Notes under the pieces: generated by a model
The model's input: the letters and a program-made list of their open reading frames with translations, nothing else
Told to the model about the DNA's origin: nothing
The model's database searches: none
Translations under genes and position numbers: made by a program
Origin: Actinomycetota bacterium
Lineage (GTDB): Bacteria > Actinomycetota > UBA4738 > HRBIN12
Reading direction: 5' to 3'
NCBI GenBank assembly: GCA_005883885.1
Contig: VAYF01000162.1
Coordinates: 1 to 5,947 of the forward strand
Length of the DNA: 5,947 nt
In this document: piece after piece, positions 1 through 5,437 of the stretch
How positions within the stretch are numbered: the stretch's first letter is position 1
Layout: each line of letters begins with the position of its first letter

Positions 1-809
1 ATGACCCTGGAGTACGCGTTCGCTCCTCGCGAGAGGGCCACACGGGCCCGGCTCCAATTGGTGACCGAGCCGCCCGCCACGTACCGGCTCCCGACCGTGA
101 GGTCGTGCTGCCGAGCCGCATCGAGCAGACGGGACAGCTCCGAGGGATCGTGGGACAGGTCCGAGTCCATCTCGACGGCCAGGTCGTACCCCTCTCGGAT
201 GGCCGTGGTGAATCCCACGAGGTACGCGCTCGCCAGCCCCGATCGAGGGGGACGCTCCAACAACCGGACGCGGCCGTCGCGACCGGCGATCGGACGGACG
301 AGCTCCGCGGTGCCATCGGGTGAGGAATCGTCGACGACGAGCACGTCGGGATGCTCGGGCCGTTCGAGGACACCCGCGATCACCCGCTCGATGGTGTCCC
401 GCTCGTTGAACGTCGGCAGCACGACCAACGTGCGCGGCGAGGCCGGGAGCGGCCCCGGCGCGGCGGGAAGCTGCGGGCGTCGACGCGGGATGAGGAACAA
501 GATCACGACCAAGACGATCGCGAGGATCGGCAACCAGTCCCCCCAGCGGACGAACCCGGTCGTGGCGGTCGAGCTCCGGATCTGCGCCCGCAGGATGCCG
601 GGCTGGAACAATCCCGTGCGGGTGAGCACCTGTCCGTGCGTATCGATGAACGCCGAGACACCCGAAACCGCCGCATCGACCACCCATCTGCCCGTCTCAA
701 CGGCTCGCATCCGGCTCATCTGCAGGTGCTGGTCGGACGCCGCGGTGAAGCCGTAGGAAGCGTTGTTCACCGGCACGACGAGGTAGATGGCGCCATCGCG
801 GACGAACTC
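1..809 (-). CDS. ppm1: C-terminal part of Lnt-Ppm fusion: end of Lnt nitrilase domain, membrane helix, then GT2 polyprenol-phosphate mannosyltransferase (runs off left edge)
   Basis: This is the downstream half of the gene that begins at 1939, read in a shifted frame. It opens with the last part of an Lnt nitrilase domain: EFVRDGA, then VPVNNASYGFTAASDQHL and RMRAVETGRWVVDAAVSG. A hydrophobic helix (about 533-488, WLPILAIVLVVILFLIP) and a short Pro-rich linker follow. A GT-A family 2 glycosyltransferase then starts: PTFNER at 416-399, DDSSPDGT at 332-309, GLASAYLVGF near 239-210, EMDSDLSHDP (metal- and nucleotide-binding region) at 173-144, and VGSRYVAGGSVTNWS at 95-51. These are hallmark motifs of dolichol/polyprenol-phosphate mannosyltransferases, which move mannose from GDP-mannose to polyprenol phosphate for lipoglycan synthesis and protein mannosylation. 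Mycobacterial Ppm1 has the same Lnt-plus-synthase order. If translated alone, GTG at 776 or 770 are possible starts, but no clear ribosome site supports them. The end lies outside the window. Confidence 0.9.
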
Positions 810-1939
810 CGGTCGACCGGGATCTGCCGGGTGGCGCTGATCCAGTCGAGCCTGGAGCGCCAGGGGACGTACTCGCCGAAGGGGACGAGGTGCACCTTGT
901 CGTATCGGTCGATGCGCGATCCGTCGGGCCCGAAGACGAGCTCCGATGTTCGCTGCTGGCCGCCCGGATCGTTCATCACCGCCCCCACCGCGGTGGGAAC
1001 CCCGACGTCCGCGATGGCACGCTGGACCGCGGCCATCGTCGCCGGATCGCTCGAGGCGGCCGGGTCCAGAGCCCCCTCCCCCCACAGGACGAGATCGGGT
1101 CGCGGCGTCGAGCCGGCGAGGGTCCGGTCCAGCGTCATGTTCCTGCGTGCGACGATCAGATCCTCCTGCGCCGCAGACGTGTTCGGTGGAGGCCGCACGT
1201 CGATCTGGACCACGGCCACCTCGAGCGGATCGCCGGTCGGTTCCGAGAAGGGCACCACGATCGGGGCAAGGACGAGCACGAGGGCTGCGATGGCGAGCCC
1301 GGCCCGCCGGGCCCCTGCGCGGCGCCTGCCGGCGAGCGCCTCGAACAACAAGACGTTCACGACGACGACGACGAAGGTGATCCCCCAGACGCCCGCGATC
1401 GTCGCGAGCGGCAGGAGCGTCCGGTCGTCGACCTGGGAGATCCCGACGCTCCCCCAGGTGAACCCCCCGAGCGGGAACATGCCCCTGATCCAGTCGACCG
1501 CCGTCCACAGAGAGGCGAACCCGATCGCGGACCGGATGGGACGGCCCTCACGGAGCAACGATGGACCGACCGCTCCGACCAGCGCGATCGAGCTCGCCGA
1601 AAGTGCCGTGAGGGCGAACCATGCCAGGGCACCGAACAGGAAGATCCAGTACAGGGTTGCGCCGAAGAACGCCAACCCGAACACCGCGCCGAGCAGGGCT
1701 CCCCGTCCCGGCCGCGCACCGCGGAGGGACCACAGCAACGGGATGAGTGCGACGAACGCGAGCGGCCACAGCTCGGCGGGGGGGAAGGCGAGGAACAACA
1801 GCACCCCGCCCCCGACGGTGAGGGCGAGTGCGGCCGGGAACGGGACGGGCGAAGGGCCGCTCAGGCGCAATCGCGACAGAGCATCTTGCGCTTGTCCGCG
1901 AGCTGGCTCCGATGTTTCACCAGGTAACAGTTCTTGCAC
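767..1939 (-). pseudogene. lnt: Apolipoprotein N-acyltransferase, N-terminal part, frame-disrupted and lacking the catalytic Cys
   Basis: Lnt acylates the N-terminal cysteine of diacylated lipoproteins in the cytoplasmic membrane. Counted from GTG 1939, residues about 35-230 hold several hydrophobic helices, including AFPPAELWPLAFVALIPLLW and WGITFVVVVVNVLLF. A carbon-nitrogen hydrolase (nitrilase) domain starts near 239 (LEVAVVQIDV). The triad Glu is E288 (LVLWGEGA) and the triad Lys is K348 (RYDKVHLVPFGEYVPW). After PVDR (374-377) the frame runs out into 13 unrelated residues and a stop at 767. The homologous sequence resumes at once in another frame (see 1-809), without the usual ICFE-type segment carrying the catalytic Cys. 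The start is uncertain: GTG 1939 has GGAG 5 nt upstream but overlaps the DUF4193 gene by 79 nt; TTG 1870 is an alternative and still keeps the first helix. This is either a true pseudogene or an assembly deletion. Confidence 0.88.
809..820. repeat. 12-bp perfect palindrome at the lnt frame break
   Basis: CCGGTCGACCGG reads the same on both strands. It sits exactly where the Lnt frame (PVDR, codons down to 811-809) gives way to the frame encoding EFVRDGA (GAG at 809-807). A palindrome at a deletion junction could reflect slippage in the cell or an assembly collapse, but a 12-bp palindrome in DNA this G+C-rich could also be chance. Confidence 0.6.
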
Positions 1940-2247
1940 ATGAACTCCGTCGCCTGCATCGGGATGACCCGGGCGTCGAGGGGTTCGAGCCGCTCGTCGC
2001 GCGTCGAGGTCGCTGCCGTGACCTCATCCTCGTCGTCGGCCGCTTCCTCCTGCCCATCCTGCGACTCCTGCTTGGCCAGCAGATCCTGGATGGACTCCAC
2101 GTTCTCCAGGCCCGGCTCCGGAGGCACGGTGGCCTCCGCCAGCTCCTCAGGCGTGGGTTCGAGGTCTTCGAGAACCTCGTCGTCCTCGAGAGCGACCTCT
2201 ACCTCCTCGTCCACGTGTTCATCTACGTCGTCGACGTTCTCGGGCAT
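1861..2247 (-). CDS. DUF4193-family zinc-ribbon protein with an acidic N-terminus
   Basis: A 128-residue protein. The N-terminal 75 residues are strongly acidic, rich in Glu and Asp, and probably disordered. The C-terminal 40 match the DUF4193 signature: ARVIPMQATEFMC, then CYLVKHRSQLA, then CRDCA at the very end. Two CxxC pairs, C104/C107 and C124/C127, form a likely four-cysteine zinc site. The family is widespread in actinobacteria, usually around 100 residues, and its biochemical role is unknown; I infer only a small cytosolic zinc protein, perhaps binding protein or nucleic acid. ATG 2247 is preceded by AAGGAAGA about 6 nt upstream, a good ribosome site. A promoter candidate lies at 2305-2332. 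The 3' end overlaps the possible GTG start of lnt, which suggests co-transcription and translational coupling. Confidence 0.92.
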   Translation of the reverse strand: MPENVDDVDEHVDEEVEVALEDDEVLEDLEPTPEELAEATVPPEPGLENVESIQDLLAKQESQDGQEEAADDEDEVTAATSTRDERLEPLDARVIPMQATEFMCKNCYLVKHRSQLADKRKMLCRDCA

Positions 2248-2304
2248 CTTGGATCTTCCTTCGTTGTGCCGTGGGGAGGCCTCAACCCCCCGCCAAGCGC
2301 GCGC

Positions 2305-2332
2305 ATCCTACACCTCGCTCGCGCGGATGCAA
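2305..2332 (-). promoter_or_regulatory. Candidate sigma-70-type promoter for DUF4193-lnt-ppm
   Basis: On the minus strand TTGCAT (2332-2327) and TAGGAT (2310-2305) are separated by 16 bp. The -10 box fits TANNNT and the -35 box shares TTG with the consensus. It would give a leader of about 50 nt before ATG 2247, and it lies downstream of the terminator-like hairpin, as expected for a second transcription unit. This is inference from motif and position only. Confidence 0.42.
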
Positions 2333-2404
2333 CCAGGGAAGGCGCGCATGCGCTCAACGCCCGAGGGTGCCTCGGCATTCCCGTCCCGGCACCGTCCAGG
2401 CACA

Positions 2405-2488
2405 GGGAAAGAAAGATGAGAACCCAAGGGACCTTTGGGGCCGCGACGCCGGGGCGCCGCGTTCTCTACTCAGCCTCTTGGGTTCTCA
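2405..2488 (-). terminator. 12-bp perfect inverted repeat with T-rich tail: terminator or small structured RNA
   Basis: TGAGAACCCAAG (plus strand 2417-2428) and CTTGGGTTCTCA (2477-2488) are perfect reverse complements around a 48-nt loop. In the minus-strand transcript the repeat is followed directly by TCTTTCTTTCCC (2416-2405), a poly-U-like tail. The loop holds a second helix (plus strand 2443-2460) of 7 pairs; one of these is a G-U wobble in minus-strand RNA but an A-C mismatch in plus-strand RNA. Both points favour leftward transcription. It lies 113 nt past the amidohydrolase stop, so it probably ends the RT-amidohydrolase transcript. The loop is long for a simple intrinsic terminator, so a discrete RNA is possible. 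No known RNA family was recognised. Confidence 0.55.
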
Positions 2489-2600
2489 CGCGCCTCCGCC
2501 GGGGCGGTGACGCAGCGCGAACGGTATCGGGCGCCCGGTGGGCCGGTCAACCCCCGGCGATCAGAAAGAGTGACAGAAGGCCCTCGATGGCAGGCGGCGG

Positions 2601-4115
2601 TCATCGCGCGTAGACCTCACGTCCGAGCGAGACGGTGAGGACCGGTCGGAGGCCCTCGATCTCGTCCTGCTCGAACGGGTCGACATCGTATCCGGCGAAG
2701 TCCGCGTGATACCCGGGCTCGAGCAGCCCTTTCTTCTCCTCTTGATGTGCCAGGCGAGCGCTGCCGACGGTGTGCACGCGGATCGCGGCGGCGCGCTCCA
2801 ACCGTTGGCCTGGGTCGTGATGGGTCTCCATCGCCGCCACGGCGAGCCACGGATCGAGGGGCGTGACCGGCGCATCCGAGCCGGCCCCCAGGACGACCCC
2901 GCGCTCCAACATCGTCCGGAACGGGTTCATCGCGGCCGCGCGCTCGGGCCCTACCCGGATCGCATAGAGCCCGCCGGCGGCCCCCCATGCCCGGTCGAAC
3001 GCCGGCTGCACCGATACCGCCAGTCCCAGCATCGCCGCCCGTTCGACCTGGTGCGCGGTGGGCATCTCGAAGTGCTCCACGCGATGACGGCGCGCGCGGA
3101 AATGACGACGCTCCCGCGAGTCGAGGGAGCTGTAGATCCGCTCCCACGACGAGAGCACCTGTTCGATCGCGCGATCACCGATCGCGTGGATCCCGGCCTG
3201 CAAGCCCGCCATGTGCGCATCGTGGAAGAACCCTACGAGCTCGTCGTCGTCGTAATCGGTCACGCCGGTCACGTCCAGATCGGCGTAGGGGGCGAACAGC
3301 GCGGCCGTCCGTGCCCCGATCGATCCGTCCGCAGGGAGGTCGCCGCCGATCGCATCATGACCGAGCTCGATCGCGCGGGGGACGTCCATCGTCGCCACGA
3401 TCGCGATCGCATGGACCGGCAGCTTCTCCCGGTGCCGGCGGAAGACCTCCGCGTCGCGCTCCCCGTCCTCGTGGGGCATCGACATCTCATGCAGGCTCGT
3501 GATGCCGGCCGACGCCGCGAGCCCCGCGGCGGCGAGCTGGAGCTCCTCGATACGGTGCTCGGACCGTGACTCGGCGAGCCACCGACCCAGCCGGGCGTTC
3601 GCGGAACGGGTCACCCGTCCCGTGGGGTTCCCTTCACCGTCGCGCTCGAACCCCTCCGCGTCGTGCACCTGGGCGAAGGTGAGCGCGGCGGAGTTCGCCA
3701 GCGCCACGTGCCCGTCCACCCTTCGGATCACGAGCGGTTTGCCGGTCACGGCATCCATCTCCCCGAGCGTGGGATGGTCCGGGCGATCCCACCGGGTCTC
3801 GTCGAATCCCTGCAGGAGGATCACCGGCTCGTCGTCGCCGGCAGCCCGCCCTGCGGCCAGCGCCAAGAGCTCGCCCTTCGAACGCGCCGCCACCACGTCT
3901 TCGTTGGACATCGAGAGACCCGCCGCGGTCAGGTGCACGTGCGTGTCGATGAACCCGGGAAGGATCGTGATCCCCGGCAGTTCCACCGTGCGGTCGGCGG
4001 CGGGCGGCTCGCCGCTCCCCACCCGCTGCACGTGTCGCCCATCGATCAACAGCCACTCCCCCGTCGGGGGATGACCGAAGGTATGGACACGGGAGGCGCG
4101 GTAGAGCGTCTTCAC
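2601..4115 (-). CDS. Metal-dependent amidohydrolase, YtcJ/NfdA type (Amidohydro_3)
   Basis: A 504-residue cytosolic hydrolase of the amidohydrolase superfamily. After an N-terminal beta-sandwich segment (LLIDGRHVQRVGSG), the metal-binding HxH sits in GFIDTHVHL (H59, H61). Further family motifs are VDGHVALANSAAL (133-145), ADGSIGARTAALFAPYAD (262-279), IHAIGDRAI (H310, D314), RVEH (345-348, H348) and GSDAPVTPLDPW (D414). The C-terminal return of the sandwich reads GLLEPGYHADFAGYDVDP. This is the exoenzyme-regulatory/N-substituted-formamide-deformylase-like group; the substrate cannot be told from sequence, though C-N bond hydrolysis is usual. Family members are commonly near 530-560 residues, so this one is slightly short but looks complete. 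Start GTG 4115 overlaps the stop of the upstream reverse transcriptase (GTGA), implying a shared mRNA and coupled translation. A GGAG lies only 2 nt before it, closer than ideal. Confidence 0.92.
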   Translation of the reverse strand: MKTLYRASRVHTFGHPPTGEWLLIDGRHVQRVGSGEPPAADRTVELPGITILPGFIDTHVHLTAAGLSMSNEDVVAARSKGELLALAAGRAAGDDEPVILLQGFDETRWDRPDHPTLGEMDAVTGKPLVIRRVDGHVALANSAALTFAQVHDAEGFERDGEGNPTGRVTRSANARLGRWLAESRSEHRIEELQLAAAGLAASAGITSLHEMSMPHEDGERDAEVFRRHREKLPVHAIAIVATMDVPRAIELGHDAIGGDLPADGSIGARTAALFAPYADLDVTGVTDYDDDELVGFFHDAHMAGLQAGIHAIGDRAIEQVLSSWERIYSSLDSRERRHFRARRHRVEHFEMPTAHQVERAAMLGLAVSVQPAFDRAWGAAGGLYAIRVGPERAAAMNPFRTMLERGVVLGAGSDAPVTPLDPWLAVAAMETHHDPGQRLERAAAIRVHTVGSARLAHQEEKKGLLEPGYHADFAGYDVDPFEQDEIEGLRPVLTVSLGREVYAR

Positions 4116-4813
4116 GGCTCCGGGATGATGCCATGGTCACCGTGTCGGACGCCGGAGCCTCCCGAGGTGCCGATCGCGAAGAGCGCTTCACCCACGTCGG
4201 TGAACATCTGGGTCTTGCCGTCGTGCGGCTCGAGCCCGAGCTCGGCGAGGCCTCGCCGCCAGGCATCGAACGCGCGGATGGCGGGGCGGCGGCCGGCTGC
4301 CGCGAACACCACGTCATCGACCCACCGGATCGGGCGGCAGCCGGCCGCGGCGGCTGCATGGTCGACATGAGCCAACACGCCGTTCGCGAGGATCGCGGAC
4401 GGATCGGGACCGATCGGCAGCCCACGGACCCCCGCTTCCGCCAGGGCCCGCAGGAACGATCCGAGCTCGCCGGAGCAACCGACGGTCTCGAGCGCCCGCT
4501 CCCCCACCGACGGGTAGCAGTCGCGAACATCGCTCACGATCACGACCGAGCTCCGCGGCTCAACGATCGAACGCCGGACCGCGCATCGCCACGCGGATCG
4601 CGCTGCGGGCCAGGGTTGGAGACGCCCGTCGACGTCGGCGCGAGCCGCGTACGAGGTCGGACCGAGCGAGCGTTCGATGCGGGGAACGAGCGGCACGACG
4701 AGACGGTGGAACGTCTGTGCATCGCGAGGTTCGAGTCGCACCAGCCACCGGTCGCCGCCCCCCTGCTTCCTGTGTCGCTCCCACCGGATCGGGCCGACCG
4801 GTCGCGGGTGCAT
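4112..4813 (-). CDS. Compact reverse-transcriptase-domain protein (WVDD motif), unknown-group/defence-like
   Basis: A 233-residue protein from ATG 4813. The reverse transcriptase motifs appear in order. The fingers contain GGGDRWLVRLEP (18-29) and a PRIERSLGPTSYAARAD segment (44-60). Motif A is VSDVRDCYPSV (D95 expected catalytic, Y100). The GLPIGPDPSAILAN block is at 131-144. Motif C is RWVDDVVF (D166, D167), with Trp where YxDD enzymes have Tyr. The last motif is LGLEPHDGKT (K200). Only about 30 residues follow, so no thumb, maturase or endonuclease domain is present. GLPIGP..S resembles Abi/unknown-group reverse transcriptases rather than retrons, group II introns or diversity-generating elements. 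The strong AAGGAGG at 4828-4822 fits ATG 4813 (8-nt gap) or GTG 4816; the upstream ATG 4864 (250 residues) is less likely. Its stop overlaps the amidohydrolase start. All three catalytic Asp are present, so activity is plausible but unproven. Confidence 0.85.
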   Translation of the reverse strand: MHPRPVGPIRWERHRKQGGGDRWLVRLEPRDAQTFHRLVVPLVPRIERSLGPTSYAARADVDGRLQPWPAARSAWRCAVRRSIVEPRSSVVIVSDVRDCYPSVGERALETVGCSGELGSFLRALAEAGVRGLPIGPDPSAILANGVLAHVDHAAAAAGCRPIRWVDDVVFAAAGRRPAIRAFDAWRRGLAELGLEPHDGKTQMFTDVGEALFAIGTSGGSGVRHGDHGIIPEP

Positions 4814-4821
4814 CACCGTGC

Positions 4822-4828
4822 CCTCCTT
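4822..4828 (-). promoter_or_regulatory. Strong ribosome binding site deciding the reverse transcriptase start
   Basis: The minus strand reads AAGGAGG, a near-perfect anti-16S match, 8 nt before ATG 4813 and 5 nt before GTG 4816. It lies inside the longer frame that opens at ATG 4864, so it argues for the shorter protein. It is the clearest ribosome site in the window. Confidence 0.65.
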
Positions 4829-4933
4829 GGTACGACCGGAGGAGGTCGGCGCTGTCCCCGCCATCCCACCACAGGAGACGGGCCGTGACGATCCCCGGAC
4901 CGGGTGAGCTTCTGCTCCCCCGACCCCGTCCCC

Positions 4934-4939
4934 TACGAT
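4934..4939 (+). promoter_or_regulatory. Leaderless -10 element for the Lrp/AsnC gene
   Basis: TACGAT (TANNNT type) ends 6 nt before GTG 4946, so transcription would begin at or next to the start codon. There is no Shine-Dalgarno sequence. Leaderless mRNAs with this spacing are common in actinobacteria. The -35 region is weak (TTCTGC at 4910-4915, 18 bp upstream). Confidence 0.5.
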
Positions 4940-4945
4940 GTACGG

Positions 4946-5389
4946 GTGCTCGACGAACGCGATCTGGAGATCGTGGCGGCCCTCCAGGAGGACGCGCGGG
5001 CGACCTATGCGGACGTGGCTCAGCGCGTGGGGCTATCGGCCTCGGCGGTCCACGATCGGGTGCGCAAACTGGAGCAGGCGGGCGTGATCCGGGGGTATCG
5101 CGCGATCATCGATCCCGAGACCGTCGGGCTGTACATCACCGCGCTCATCGCGGCCACGCCTCTGGACCCCAAGCAACCGGACGACCTGCCGGAGCGGCTC
5201 TCGGACTTCCCCCAGGTCGAGGACTGCTACAGCGTCGCCGGTGAGGCGAACTACATCTTGAAGGTGCGGACCAGAACCACCGGGGAGCTCGAGGAGCTGA
5301 TCCGGCTCCTCCGCGAGAAGGTCGGCGTCGCAACCCGAACGACGATCGCGCTGTCGATCCCCTTCGAAGACCGCCCCCTCAGGACCTGA
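4946..5389 (+). CDS. Lrp/AsnC-family transcriptional regulator
   Basis: A 147-residue DNA-binding regulator from GTG 4946. It starts with the family opening LDERDLEIVAALQEDAR. A winged helix-turn-helix follows (residues about 18-50: YADVAQRVGLSASAVHDRVRKL, then AGVIRGYRAIIDP). A C-terminal RAM/effector domain spans about 62-142, with the ligand-loop region SVAGEANYILKVRT (96-109). Family proteins form octamer-like assemblies, bind amino acids or related small molecules, and control amino-acid metabolism genes and often their own. The start is chosen from the family N-terminus and the -10 placed 6 nt upstream; the in-frame ATG at 4904 would add 14 residues without family similarity. It is divergent from the reverse transcriptase-amidohydrolase pair and may regulate it, which is inference from position only. 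No effector can be named. Confidence 0.92.
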   Translation: MLDERDLEIVAALQEDARATYADVAQRVGLSASAVHDRVRKLEQAGVIRGYRAIIDPETVGLYITALIAATPLDPKQPDDLPERLSDFPQVEDCYSVAGEANYILKVRTRTTGELEELIRLLREKVGVATRTTIALSIPFEDRPLRT

Positions 5390-5422
5390 GCGGCTCCCTC
5401 GCGGTTTCCCGCCCCTCGGGCC

Positions 5423-5428
5423 GATAAT
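5423..5428 (+). promoter_or_regulatory. -10 element for the lipoprotein gene
   Basis: GATAAT lies 9 nt before ATG 5438, which puts the transcript start within a few nucleotides of the start codon. No clear -35 box or ribosome site is visible. A nearly leaderless transcript independent of the upstream regulator gene is the simplest reading. Confidence 0.4.
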
Positions 5429-5437
5429 GGAACGGTC

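Larger units (their letters stand above)
2248..2600. other. Intergenic region between amidohydrolase and DUF4193 genes
   Basis: No convincing gene lies here; the open frames that cross it are G+C-driven and lack family features. Reading leftward, it holds about 110 nt without clear structure, then a 12-bp inverted repeat with a T-rich tail (2405-2488), then a stretch with several short competing hairpins (for example CCGAGG/CCTCGG at 2361-2375 and GTGCCT/AGGCAC at 2367-2403). The DUF4193 promoter candidate (2305-2332) and a leader of about 50 nt follow. Confidence 0.7.
4814..4945. other. Divergent intergenic region between reverse transcriptase and Lrp-type regulator
   Basis: About 130 nt separate the two divergent starts. 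It must hold both promoters and is the natural place for a regulator site. I see the leaderless -10 of the regulator gene on the plus strand and the reverse transcriptase ribosome site on the minus strand, but no clear minus-strand promoter. A short CGACC/GGTCG inverted repeat (4833-4848) is too weak to call an operator. Confidence 0.5.

Noticed and set aside
351..1943. Long plus-strand open frames antisense to lnt-ppm (also 1-756 and 890-1927)
   Set aside because: They are rich in Arg, Pro and Gly with no family motifs. The minus strand carries clear Lnt and mannosyltransferase motifs, so these are G+C-driven shadows.
2361..2403. Short competing hairpins as a riboswitch for DUF4193
   Set aside because: The helices are 6 bp, lie upstream of the best promoter candidate, and match no riboswitch core I know.
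1828..2613. Plus-strand frame spanning the DUF4193 gene and the intergenic region
   Set aside because: It is antisense to a recognised gene, has no promoter or ribosome site, and its protein resembles no family.
2706..3569. Plus-strand open frame antisense to the amidohydrolase
   Set aside because: No domain features; the opposite strand has all amidohydrolase motifs.
4833..4848. CGACC/GGTCG inverted repeat as an Lrp operator or leader hairpin
   Set aside because: Only 5 bp per arm in G+C-rich DNA; chance is likely.
4814..4864. Upstream ATG start (4864) for the reverse transcriptase
   Set aside because: The strong AAGGAGG at 4828-4822 falls inside this extension and is properly spaced for ATG 4813.
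4112..4945. Retron, group II intron or diversity-generating element reading of the reverse transcriptase
   Set aside because: No msr/msd-like inverted repeats, no maturase or endonuclease domain, no template/variable repeat pair, and motif 4 reads GLPIGPDPS rather than the retron, intron or DGR forms.
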